From the NCBI GenBank assembly GCA_902806015.1, contig CADCUZ010000144.1, positions 10,728 to 22,471 of the forward strand: a stretch of 11,744 bases of DNA, read 5' to 3'. A program made the position numbers and the translations under genes. Source of the stretch: an uncultured Rubrobacteraceae bacterium (GTDB lineage Bacteria; Actinomycetota; Rubrobacteria; Rubrobacterales; Rubrobacteraceae). Below are positions 1-6,989 of the stretch, one piece after another. Positions within the stretch are counted from its first letter, which is position 1; each line of letters starts with the position of its first letter. The notes under the pieces were generated by a model, which made no database searches, was not told where the DNA came from, and saw nothing but the letters and a program-made list of their open reading frames with translations.

Positions 1-820
1 GGGTCCACGCCGTACCGTACTTCTCGAAGGCGGCGATCAGGGCGCCCAGCATCCCCGAGAGGGGCTTGACGGCCCTCTGGAACTCGATTACCTCCCGCGA
101 GAGCTCGTAGGTGCGCCTGGAGACGCCGGCGTTGCCGCCGAAGACCTCGGTCTCTATCTCGTCTATGTCGTTTTCCAGGCCCGCCACCACGGGGCCGTAG
201 TCGTCCACGACCCTGTCCATAATGGCGTAGAGGATCGCCTCAGGCCCGCGGCACAAGAGGTCGTTGTCTCCCTCCATCCGGTTGCGCACCTCGCGCATGT
301 TCGGGGCCTCGCCGTGCCTGACCGTCACCACGAAGTCGGGCCCCACAAAGAGGTGCACCTCCCCGAACTGGACCGTCTCGGGGCGGTCCAGGTAACGGGC
401 AGCCCGCAAGACCACAAAGAGGGTGTCGCCGTAGCGATCGAGCTTCGGCCTCTGGTGGGCCTTGACGGCGTCCTCGACCGCGAGCTCGTGCAGCCCGAAC
501 TCCTCGGCCACGGAAGCGAATTCCTCCCCGGTGGGCCTGTGAAGCCCGATCCAGGCTATCCCGCTCTGCTCGTGGCAGGCCTCGTAGGCCTCACCCAGGG
601 AACCCGGCTCGACGGCCCTCTTGCCGTCCACGTAGATTGCGCTGTCCACTATCGTCATCTTGTCACCCCTCTTCTCGTCTCTGCCGGCACAACGCCGAGC
701 GGCCTCTTGACCGCGCGCTACGAGGGGTAGCGAGAAAGTTCGTCCTGCGTAGGGGTTCCTGCTACCGGGCGCTCGCGGCGAGCGGCCTGCTACTACTTTG
801 TCCAATCCATCGTCAGCCAA
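1..820 (-). CDS. corA: CorA-family magnesium/cobalt transporter, 5' part (gene runs off the left edge)
   Basis: This encodes the cytoplasmic N-terminal domain of a CorA-type divalent cation channel, which as a pentamer admits Mg2+ (and Co2+). The conserved core starts at TIVDSAIYVDGKR, followed by WIGLHRPTGEEF, HELAVEDAVKAHQRPKLD, FVVLRAARYLD, EVHLFVGPDFVVTVRHGE and the helical stretch ending RRTYELSREVIEFQRAVKPL. The two C-terminal membrane helices and the GMN pore motif lie outside the window. I chose a TTG start at 820 because the frame is open throughout, a perfect AAGGAGGTGA sits 7 nt upstream (828-837), and a promoter lies just before it. This adds 54 residues before the ATG at 658, which has its own purine-rich AGAGGGGTGAC; the 658 start remains possible. 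Actinobacterial CorA proteins often carry such N-terminal extensions (family knowledge). Family identity is firm; the start is less so. Confidence 0.88.
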   Translation of the reverse strand, partial: MADDGLDKVVAGRSPRAPGSRNPYAGRTFSLPLVARGQEAARRCAGRDEKRGDKMTIVDSAIYVDGKRAVEPGSLGEAYEACHEQSGIAWIGLHRPTGEEFASVAEEFGLHELAVEDAVKAHQRPKLDRYGDTLFVVLRAARYLDRPETVQFGEVHLFVGPDFVVTVRHGEAPNMREVRNRMEGDNDLLCRGPEAILYAIMDRVVDDYGPVVAGLENDIDEIETEVFGGNAGVSRRTYELSREVIEFQRAVKPLSGMLGALIAAFEKYGTAWT

Positions 821-827
821 GGACCGC

Positions 828-837
828 TCACCTCCTT
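828..837 (-). promoter_or_regulatory. Shine-Dalgarno for the corA TTG start
   Basis: On the minus strand this reads AAGGAGGTGA, a full complement of the 16S rRNA anti-SD. It ends 7 nt before the TTG at 820, which is open in frame into corA. No other start lies at suitable spacing. The nearby ATG at 810 is in another frame and terminates after five codons. Confidence 0.65.
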
Positions 838-864
838 CTCCGGCCCGAGAAGCGCGACCGGGAG

Positions 865-893
865 AGTATACTGCTCGTCCCCGAAGGGGACAA
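865..893 (-). promoter_or_regulatory. Predicted sigma70-type promoter of corA
   Basis: On the minus strand, -35 TTGTCC (893-888), a 17-bp spacer, then -10 TATACT (870-865). Transcription would start near 858, giving a leader of about 38 nt that contains the AAGGAGGTGA ribosome site. The exact 17-bp spacing and the position right before the TTG start support each other. Confidence 0.6.
877..891. repeat. Perfect 6-bp inverted repeat in the corA promoter
   Basis: GTCCCC and GGGGAC flank a 3-nt loop. The repeat covers part of the -35 box and spacer of the corA promoter and lies 30-44 bp beyond the stop of the upstream toxin remnant. It could be an operator for a regulator or a short hairpin ending vapBC transcription. 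No T-run follows, so a classical terminator is not well supported. Confidence 0.35.
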
Positions 894-920
894 TATCGGC
901 CGATAGCCCGGCACCGAGGC

Positions 921-1393
921 CTAGCCTTCCATCCAGTTCACGATAGAGCGCCCCGCAACCTTACGGAAGTGCCGCTCGTTTCCCGTCACGATCGTCAGTT
1001 TCCGCGAGAGGGCGATGGACGCGGTTCGGAGGTCGGCGTCACCGATGGGCGTGCCCTTCCTTCTCCAGCCCGGACCTCACCGTACCTCTGGGCGGCCACC
1101 CCATCGAAGGGCAGCACGGCAAACATGGCCGGGATCACCGCCTCTATTTGCTCCAGCAAGAGCCCTGAGCGGCCGGATCGCAGCGCGCCACGGATCAACT
1201 CCCCAAGCGTCACGCTGGAGGTGAACTGCTCCCCTGGTGGCACACACGCCAGTCGGGAGACGAGGGAGCTCTTCGGGGCGCACCTAATGAGGTTGCTCAG
1301 GGTGTCGGTGTCGAACAGGTAAGCCAAGCGAGGCCGTCGAGGTCTCTGCCTCCCGACGTCCTCCGCCCCGATCCTGTGGACGTCTTCAGGCAT
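921..1393 (-). pseudogene. PIN-domain (VapC-type) toxin, frameshifted
   Basis: PIN-domain toxins are Mg2+-dependent RNases that cleave tRNA, rRNA or mRNA and are held inactive by a partner antitoxin. The first part reads LAYLFDTDTLSNLIR and TSSVTLGELIRGA, which carry the first acidic residues (D of FDTDT, E of LGE). Near 1055-1075 the frame changes by one base. The rest continues in another frame as GTPIGDADLRTASIALSRKL, then TIVTGNERHF, and ends SIVNWMEG followed by TAG at 921-923. The third catalytic acid (GDAD) is thus separated from the first two, so normal translation gives an inactive product ending at 995. The start is uncertain: GTG 1420 (after GAGGTGAC), ATG 1393 or TTG 1327, which begins right at the PIN fold. 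It follows the antitoxin gene directly. A genuine lesion and a sequencing error are both possible. Confidence 0.75.
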
Positions 1394-1437
1394 CACGTTT
1401 ATCCCCCCTTCGTCCACCACGTCACCTCACAACCCCG

Positions 1438-1632
1438 CTAGCGCCCCCTCGCACGTGTCCCCGCCTCCACGCTGTCTCCCCTCTCCAACCTCTTCAAATC
1501 CTCCGTCCCTACGGGCGCCGCCAGCGGCTTCCCCCGACGCTCGACGAGGAAGCGCTCGCCGGAGAAACCAGCCCTCGCCAGAAGCTCCGAAGGATGCGCT
1601 TTGGCAGCGCTCGCCCCGATCCATTCGGCCAT
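1438..1632 (-). CDS. Type II antitoxin, Phd/YefM (VapB) family
   Basis: This small protein (64 residues from ATG 1632) would bind and neutralise the PIN toxin encoded just downstream and repress their shared promoter. Its sequence follows the Phd/YefM pattern: an N-terminal WIGASAAKAHPSELLARA helix region, then GERFLVERRGKPLAA and TEDLKRLE, the usual segment before the toxin-binding tail. The ATG at 1632 is chosen because GGAAGG lies 8 nt upstream; a start at 1659 is also open but has less support. The stop is 17 nt before the first possible toxin start, GTG 1420. The antitoxin looks intact although its toxin is frameshifted, a common end state because loss of the toxin is harmless. Confidence 0.75.
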   Translation of the reverse strand: MAEWIGASAAKAHPSELLARAGFSGERFLVERRGKPLAAPVGTEDLKRLERGDSVEAGTRARGR

Positions 1633-1660
1633 AGCGCTAACCTTCCGCCGTCCCAGCAAG

Positions 1661-1765
1661 TCATTTCGACCAGTTTGGCACCAGGATGGCGGCCGGGTAG
1701 GGCGGAGGCTCCGGAAGCGTTTGGAGGTCGTGGTTGACGTGGACCTCGGTGAGGATCGGGCGAGC
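1661..1765 (-). other. In-frame coding-like tail beyond the TAG of the LarA-like gene
   Basis: After the TAG at 1766-1768 the same frame stays open for 34 codons to a TGA at 1661-1663. It begins ARPILTEVHVNHDLQ and ends AAILVPNWSK. Counted by hand, G+C by codon position is 24/34, 15/34 and 28/34, the ordering expected of coding DNA in a GC-rich genome. It has no start codon or ribosome site of its own. It may be the original C-terminus cut off by a nonsense change, a readthrough extension, or chance. Confidence 0.45.
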
Positions 1766-3343
1766 CTAATCGACCTCCACCATAAAGAGCGGCGGGATGT
1801 GCATGTAGGTGATGCTCGGGCTCGCGCCGACGATGGGTTGCGCGACCTGCAGGGCCTCGGTGACGGTGTCGGCGCGCTTGTAACCCATCCGGGCGGTGGT
1901 GTGCGGGTCGCCCCCGACGAAGATGACGCCGCCGAGGTGGTCGAGGGCGTGGGCGCCCCACTGCCAGGTGGTGAACGGGTGCCAGCCGTGGTAGGCGTGG
2001 GAGTTGCGGTAGAGGGTCCTGTACCAGGGATCGTAGATAAACTTCTTCTCGAACCTTTTTTCCGCCTCGTGGGGGTCGGTGGTCTCGGAGAGGACCTCCT
2101 CGAAAAACGGCCGATAGCTTGGGTGGGCGACGTCGTCGAACTCGTTCGGGACGGGGTGGGTGGCGATGATGACGCCGCCCTCGCGCACGAGAGGCCTGCC
2201 CCTGTAGAGGTTGAAGAGGTAGCCCAAGACCATGTTGTGGACCAGGATCGGGTTCATGATCGAGTTTACGTTGTAGGGACCGATGTACGGCACCCCGAGC
2301 AACAGCACGTCCGCCTGCCCCTCGACGTGCACGAGCTGCTGGCGGTGGAGGTGCTTTATGGTCTCTTCGTGGACGGGATCGGTGGCTCCCGCCTGGACGC
2401 TGGTCATCTTCTGCGGGGCGACGATGGACTGGAAAACCTTGCGCGCGGTGGACCGCGGCATCACCCGCGTCGCCTTGTGGTTGGCTAGAAAGTTCGCCTT
2501 GGTGAGGGCGCCCCACTCGTGCTCGGGCTTGGCCATGAAGTCGAAGATGGGCGGAAAGGTGGCGTTGTTGAGGGTCGTCTCGATGTGGAAGACTTTTAGG
2601 GAGCTGTCCAGGATCTCGCCCATCCGGTTGACCGAGCCGTGCAAGGCGGACCTCGGCGGGTCCATCAAGGAACGGGTGTTCCGGAGCGTCTCGGCGTTGT
2701 GATGGTGGCGGATGGAGGAATATGGGGAGATTCCAGTGTGGACCGACTTGTGGCCGCCGTTCATGGAGACGAGGTTTATGTTCACGTAGACGACGAGGTC
2801 GCTCTCGGCAGCCCGGCGGCTGATGCGTACCTCCTCGCCCCGCCCCGTCTCCCCGATGGCCGTGTTGCCTTCGGGGTCCTCGGCGTCGTAGTTGTAGAGG
2901 CGCTCCGGGTAGAACGAAGACATGATGCCCTTGCCCAGCGCCCACCGAAGCTCCCTCTCGGTCATCCGGCGGTGCAGGCCCAGGGCGGCGATGAGGTGTA
3001 TATCCTCGACGCCCTTCGCGTACGCCTTCTCCAAAACCTTCTCGATGACGAGCTGGCGGTTGTCCGGCGGGCGCATCGGCGGCAGCGGGCACGAGACGTC
3101 GTCGAAGACGATGGTCAGCTTCATGCCGGGGCGCAAGAGCTCGTGCAGGGGGTCCATCCCCACCGGCTCCAAGAGCGCCCGCTCGATGGCGACGTTCGGG
3201 TCCGCGAGCGGTTCGACGGGACCTGGGGGGTAGATCACGCGCGTCCCCTCCGGCAGCTTCTCGTAGTGGAAGCCGTCCCCCGCGTTGAACATCATCGGCG
3301 GGCTGCCTTTTTCGAGGATGGTGGCGAATCCGGGACGACTCAT
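1766..3343 (-). CDS. LarA-like nickel-pincer racemase/epimerase superfamily protein
   Basis: A cytosolic enzyme of 525 residues in the lactate racemase superfamily (DUF2088-type N-terminal domain), which racemises or epimerises 2-hydroxyacids using a lysine-bound nickel-pincer nucleotide. Visible features: FDDVSCP at 80-86 in place of the usual DxTRP, LGLHRR with H124 (matching LarA H108), GGHKS with K199 (matching K184, the cofactor lysine), and H215 in RHHHN, exactly 16 residues after K199 as Ni ligand H200 is after K184. The position of catalytic H174 falls at I189, flanked by N188 and N190, so chemistry or substrate probably differs from lactate racemase. L. plantarum LarA numbering is from memory. 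The protein is about 100 residues longer than that enzyme. ATG 3343 is preceded by AAGGGAG. The cofactor genes larB, larC and larE are not in the window. The frame continues past the TAG. Substrate unknown. Confidence 0.8.
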   Translation of the reverse strand: MSRPGFATILEKGSPPMMFNAGDGFHYEKLPEGTRVIYPPGPVEPLADPNVAIERALLEPVGMDPLHELLRPGMKLTIVFDDVSCPLPPMRPPDNRQLVIEKVLEKAYAKGVEDIHLIAALGLHRRMTERELRWALGKGIMSSFYPERLYNYDAEDPEGNTAIGETGRGEEVRISRRAAESDLVVYVNINLVSMNGGHKSVHTGISPYSSIRHHHNAETLRNTRSLMDPPRSALHGSVNRMGEILDSSLKVFHIETTLNNATFPPIFDFMAKPEHEWGALTKANFLANHKATRVMPRSTARKVFQSIVAPQKMTSVQAGATDPVHEETIKHLHRQQLVHVEGQADVLLLGVPYIGPYNVNSIMNPILVHNMVLGYLFNLYRGRPLVREGGVIIATHPVPNEFDDVAHPSYRPFFEEVLSETTDPHEAEKRFEKKFIYDPWYRTLYRNSHAYHGWHPFTTWQWGAHALDHLGGVIFVGGDPHTTARMGYKRADTVTEALQVAQPIVGASPSITYMHIPPLFMVEVD

Positions 3344-3370
3344 CGTTGCTCCCTTGGGTCGTATAAGCAG

Positions 3371-3386
3371 GTCAGCTAGTCAGCTA
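3371..3386. repeat. 8-bp tandem repeat upstream of the LarA-like gene
   Basis: GTCAGCTA occurs twice back to back, 28 bp upstream of the ATG at 3343. Its position between the start codon and any promoter fits a regulator site, but two copies can arise by chance. Confidence 0.4.
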
Positions 3387-3392
3387 CATGGT

Positions 3393-3421
3393 CGAGGTTC
3401 TGCGTCAGGATGATAACCTCG
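3393..3421. repeat. 7-bp inverted repeat in the LarA-like gene leader
   Basis: CGAGGTT (3393-3399) and AACCTCG (3415-3421) are perfect complements around a 15-nt spacer, 50-78 bp upstream of the LarA-like start. The spacing suits an operator or a loose RNA hairpin. I could not place a convincing promoter in this 186-bp gap. Confidence 0.35.
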
Positions 3422-3529
3422 GCAGGGATACGAAATCCGCAGCGCCCGATCTCAGTTCGGGATACCGATCTTTCGCCGCCTTTGGCCGACAATCTGAAAA
3501 TCGCCACAGGCGGCACTCTGAAGGGCCTA

Positions 3530-4735
3530 CTAGCGGTGATCGAAGACTACCTTCACGTGCCCCGCGCGGCCCGACGAGCGCGCGGCGCCTATGGCCTTCC
3601 TGTACTCGTCGAGCCGGAAGTGCGGGCCGACCATGGTCTCCAGCCCTATCTGCGGCGCGATCTGCGTGGCCAGCTCGAAGCTCGTGATCCGTTCGCCGCG
3701 GTACTCCTCGACGCCGTAGGCGTAGGCGCCGACGAAGCTTATCTCTTTGTGCCAGAGCGCGGTAAGGTCGAGGCTGCTCCTAGTCCCCGGCATCCCGACG
3801 AGGGCGACCTCGCCGCCGGGCTTCGAGAGGCGCAGGGCGTCTTCCATCGTGCCTGGCGAGCCGACACAATCGAGGACCTTCTCCGCCCCGCCCATCAAGA
3901 CCGGCTTACCGAGCTCAGGCTTGTGGGTCTCCGCACCGAGCATCTTCGGAAGCGTGGCGTAGGTGTCCTTGGGGTGGACGACCTCGTCGGCCCCGAGGCG
4001 CAGGGCCTCTTCGCGCTGGCGCTCGTACTTGGCGACGCAGATTATGCGCCCAGCGTCGGTCAAGCGGCGGAGCGCGGCGACGGTGAAGAGGCCGACGTTG
4101 CCGGCCCCGATGACGAGCGTCGTCTCGCCCGGCCCCGGTGGTGCTTTGAGCGCGGCGTGGACGGCGCAGGAGAGCGGTTCTAGCGCGACGGCGGCCTCGT
4201 CGGAGAGGCCGTCGGGGACGCGGTGGAGCTGGGTCGGGTGGGCGACGAGCGTCCGCTGCGTCCACCCGCCGCCCGTGTCGTGGCAAAAGCCGGTCTGGAT
4301 GCCGGGGCTTATGCTGCCCCTCGCGACGTTCAGGCAGAGGGCGTGGCGGCCCGAGGCGCAATACGGGCAGGGCGGGTCGATGCCCCGGGCGGCGCAGCCG
4401 AGGGCCGGCTCCAGTACAACGCGTTCCCCGGCGCTGAAGCCCGAGTTGCTGTCCGTCACGACGCCCACGACCTCGTGGCCCATCACGAACGGGGGACTCG
4501 TAATGGGGGAGAAATACGGCGAGTTGTCCGAGGAAAGGGTGCCGAGGTCCGAGCCGCAGATCCCGGACAGCAGCGGCCTCACGCGGATCCAGTCGGAGGT
4601 GGGGAGTTCCGGTTCCGGCAGCTCTTCCAGTTGCAGGGGAGAAAATCGGCCCGTCTCGAGGTTCTTTATCCTCTTCGCGCCGGCGCGCATGAGGAGGTAG
4701 CGGGGTACGGACTTGCGGTAGACGAGGGAGAGCAT
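3530..4735 (-). CDS. Zinc-dependent alcohol dehydrogenase (medium-chain dehydrogenase/reductase family)
   Basis: A 401-residue cytosolic oxidoreductase that interconverts an alcohol and an aldehyde or ketone with NAD(P). Catalytic-zinc residues are C60 (SGICGSD), H87-E88 (GHEVVG) and E186 (ALEPLSCA). Four cysteines typical of the structural zinc lobe are C114, C123, C126 and C134. The Rossmann motif is GAGNVG at 210-215. The next strand ends IICVAK at 236 without the acidic residue usual in NAD enzymes, so NADP(H) is plausible. The ATG at 4735 starts 1 nt after the stop of the upstream reductase-HAD gene (AAGAAGGTATAGGATG), so the two are surely co-transcribed and probably translationally coupled. 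Upstream open frame beyond 4735 is a shadow of that gene. The context suggests it oxidises or reduces a fatty alcohol/aldehyde, but sugar alcohol or glucose dehydrogenase relatives look alike. Substrate unproven. Confidence 0.88.
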   Translation of the reverse strand: MLSLVYRKSVPRYLLMRAGAKRIKNLETGRFSPLQLEELPEPELPTSDWIRVRPLLSGICGSDLGTLSSDNSPYFSPITSPPFVMGHEVVGVVTDSNSGFSAGERVVLEPALGCAARGIDPPCPYCASGRHALCLNVARGSISPGIQTGFCHDTGGGWTQRTLVAHPTQLHRVPDGLSDEAAVALEPLSCAVHAALKAPPGPGETTLVIGAGNVGLFTVAALRRLTDAGRIICVAKYERQREEALRLGADEVVHPKDTYATLPKMLGAETHKPELGKPVLMGGAEKVLDCVGSPGTMEDALRLSKPGGEVALVGMPGTRSSLDLTALWHKEISFVGAYAYGVEEYRGERITSFELATQIAPQIGLETMVGPHFRLDEYRKAIGAARSSGRAGHVKVVFDHR

Positions 4736-4736
4736 C

Positions 4737-6989
4737 CTATACCTTCTTGGTGATGCCGTTCCTGTCCCAGTCTCGGACCTGCCACCCACGTTCCTCCGCC
4801 GCCGACCGGAGCCTCCTGTCCGGGTTGACGGCCACGGGGCGGCCCACGGCCTCCAGCATGGGCAGGTCCGAGATGGAGTCGGCGTAGGCGTACGAGCGCG
4901 AGAGGTCCACGTTGCGTTTTCTCGCAAACGAGGCGAGCATCCTGGCGCGGGCGGCGCCGGCGACGGGGGCCCCGGCCAACTCGCCGGTGTACGTCCCGTT
5001 CTCCTGGGCGAGCGTGGAGCAGAGGACGTCGTCCGCAAGGTCCTTCATCGGTTCGAGCAGGAAGTCCAGGGCGCCGGAGAGGAGGACGACGCGGTGGCCG
5101 AGGGCCTTATGCTCGCGCAGCCGCTCCAGGGCGTCGGGGAAGATGCGGTCCAGGGTAAAGCCGGCGAAGCTCTCGCGGCCCAGGTGTCTGGCGCGTTCGG
5201 GCTTCCAGCCGGCGTAGTTCTTGTAGAATGCGCGGTTGAAGTGGGCGCGACTGATCTTGTCCAGGCCCCAGTAGTACGGGATCTTGGTGAGAAAAGCCGC
5301 GAGCCACAGGGGCCGAACCGGCGCCGGCAGCTCCTGCATCCTGAGCCACGCGTAGTAGGAGACGACGTTCGACCCGACGAGCGTGCCGTCCACGTCGAAG
5401 ATCGCCGCCACCTCCCCGGACATCTCCTCGATCTTCCGCCGCTTTTTGCGGTTGGGCCGCGTCGTGAGCGCCGGCAGGTGCGTCCCGTGCAGCCACTCCC
5501 GCCAACCGACCTGCGTGATGTCGAACGGGAAGAGCTCTTTGTCTGCGGGTTCGAGCGCCTCGTAGAGCGCCTTCGTCCTGTCGGTCGAGAAGACGGCGTA
5601 CATGTTGGCGTAGGCGCCGTAGATGCGGCTGTAGTAGAGGCTCATGCGGGCCCGCTTCTCGGCCCGGGCCATCCTCTGGCGCGCGTCGGAGACCATGTGC
5701 CCGTCCGGAAGCCTTTCGGCCACCTTCCCGCCCACCTGCAGTGCCGCAAGCTCCGCCCTGAGCACGAGCTCCACCTTCTTGCGCCCGGGGAAGCTCCAAT
5801 CGGGCACGGGCACCGGCCGCCCACCGGAGTCCCTCAAGGGGTTCTTCACGAAGTAGTCCCGGACGTGGTCGTAGAGGTCACGGTAGCGCAAGGGGTTCCG
5901 CTGGCCGGAGGCGACGTGGAAGACCTCCGGGCTCTCGGGGCGGCGGACGCCGGCGGCGAGGATGGCGTTCACTACGTGGTCCACGGGGACGATGTCCACG
6001 AGCGTCTCGGGGTCGCCGGGGAACTCGCGCAGGAGGCCCTTGGCGAAGGCCATAATGATGGGGTCGGCCATGCGGGAGCCCTGGATCCAACCCGGGTAAG
6101 GCTCCCCGAAGCTGCTCTCGATGATCGCCGGCCGCAGGATCACCAGCGGCGACCCGCCCCGCTCCGCCACCACGGTCCGCTCGGCGAGCGACTTGGTGAA
6201 CGTGTAGACGTCGTTCCACCCGAGCTCGCGGGCCCGCTCCGTGCCCCGCTCGACGAGGCGCTCCCGCATCCAGGCCCGCCTGAGCTGGTCCACCCGCTCG
6301 GCCACCTCCTCCCGGCTGCCGACCATCCCGAGCTCGGTGCGGGCCTCAGCCTCGAAGCGCCTGAGCAGACCCCTCTCCTGCGAAGTCTTCTCCACCTCCC
6401 CGACGACCGCCTCCAGGCCGAGCACCTCCTCCCTGGCGTTCAGGTAAGTCCCGTTCGGCGTCCTCTTCCCGGGAGGCTCCTCGGTGGCCGGTCCTCTTAT
6501 GTTCCCCGCGACGTAGGCTGTCGAGATGTGCATGAACAGCGGCCTCTTCGACCAGCCGCGGGCGAGCTTGAGCAGCCCCACGGTGCCCCTCACGTTCGAG
6601 TCCACGGCGGCGTCCAGCGGCGCGTCGAAGACGACGGAGGCGGCGGAGTGGATCACGACGTCCACCCTCTCGGAGAGCTCCGCCAAATCCTCCCCGCCGA
6701 GCCCGAGGGACGGCGCGTGCACGTCCCCTTCAAGCACCCTAACCTTCTCCCCCACGCGGGCCCCGAAGCCGTCCCCAAGTTCCTCGCGCAGCCTCCCGAA
6801 GGCGGCGGACCCGAGCACGTCCTTCTCGAAGCGGTGGGCGGCGCTTTTGTCCTTCGACGGACGCACCACCAGGTAGAGGCGGCCGAGGTCGGGGAGGGAG
6901 CGCAGCATCTTCTCGACGAGCGCCGTCCCGAGAAAGCCGGTCCCGCCGGTCAAGAGTATCGTCTTGCCCCCGTATGACTCAGCCAGCAC
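4737..6989 (-). CDS. Fatty acyl-CoA reductase fused to a HAD-IB phosphatase-like domain
   Basis: A 750-residue two-part enzyme. Residues 1-385 are the NAD(P)-binding reductase of the fatty acyl-CoA reductase (male-sterility) family: TGGTGFLG at 14-21, HISTAYVAG at 154-162, and the YTFTK catalytic pair Y262/K266, then VDIVPVDHVVNA. Residues 440-508 resemble the FAR C-terminal helical domain, with FPFDITQVGWREW at 487-499. This part should reduce long acyl-CoA to fatty aldehyde or alcohol. Residues 525-735 are a HAD subfamily IB domain: motif I FDVDGTL (D532, D534), motif II LLSGA (S638), motif IV DSISDLPML (D704, D708). The motif III lysine, normally within GEGK, reads GAAR with R681. A basic RPNRKKRRK segment (511-519) links the halves. 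The GTG start abuts the plsY stop, with a GGCGGGGGG ribosome site inside plsY. Family assignment is firm; the products and the HAD substrate are not known. Confidence 0.9.
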   Translation of the reverse strand: MLAESYGGKTILLTGGTGFLGTALVEKMLRSLPDLGRLYLVVRPSKDKSAAHRFEKDVLGSAAFGRLREELGDGFGARVGEKVRVLEGDVHAPSLGLGGEDLAELSERVDVVIHSAASVVFDAPLDAAVDSNVRGTVGLLKLARGWSKRPLFMHISTAYVAGNIRGPATEEPPGKRTPNGTYLNAREEVLGLEAVVGEVEKTSQERGLLRRFEAEARTELGMVGSREEVAERVDQLRRAWMRERLVERGTERARELGWNDVYTFTKSLAERTVVAERGGSPLVILRPAIIESSFGEPYPGWIQGSRMADPIIMAFAKGLLREFPGDPETLVDIVPVDHVVNAILAAGVRRPESPEVFHVASGQRNPLRYRDLYDHVRDYFVKNPLRDSGGRPVPVPDWSFPGRKKVELVLRAELAALQVGGKVAERLPDGHMVSDARQRMARAEKRARMSLYYSRIYGAYANMYAVFSTDRTKALYEALEPADKELFPFDITQVGWREWLHGTHLPALTTRPNRKKRRKIEEMSGEVAAIFDVDGTLVGSNVVSYYAWLRMQELPAPVRPLWLAAFLTKIPYYWGLDKISRAHFNRAFYKNYAGWKPERARHLGRESFAGFTLDRIFPDALERLREHKALGHRVVLLSGALDFLLEPMKDLADDVLCSTLAQENGTYTGELAGAPVAGAARARMLASFARKRNVDLSRSYAYADSISDLPMLEAVGRPVAVNPDRRLRSAAEERGWQVRDWDRNGITKKV

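Noticed and set aside
1050..1080. Programmed -1 frameshifting to make a full toxin
   Set aside because: No slippery heptamer or strong downstream structure that I can see; a simple indel is the plainer explanation.
1766..1768. TAG read as pyrrolysine or another special amino acid
   Set aside because: Other genes here (trpE, hisF, hisIE, plsY, the ADH) also end in TAG, so it acts as an ordinary stop; there is no sign of a Pyl system.
1509..3092. 527-codon minus-strand frame over the LarA-like gene
   Set aside because: Low-complexity Arg/Pro/Gly-rich product in a shifted frame of the real gene.
4736..5038. Upstream extension of the alcohol dehydrogenase frame beyond ATG 4735
   Set aside because: It overlaps the HAD domain in another frame, is low-complexity, and the ATG has a suitable ribosome site 1 nt after the upstream stop.
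5094..6977. 627-codon plus-strand open frame opposite the reductase-HAD gene
   Set aside because: It is a shadow frame caused by high GC3 on the other strand; composition is Pro/His/Val/Arg-rich with no domain, while the minus strand shows clear motifs.
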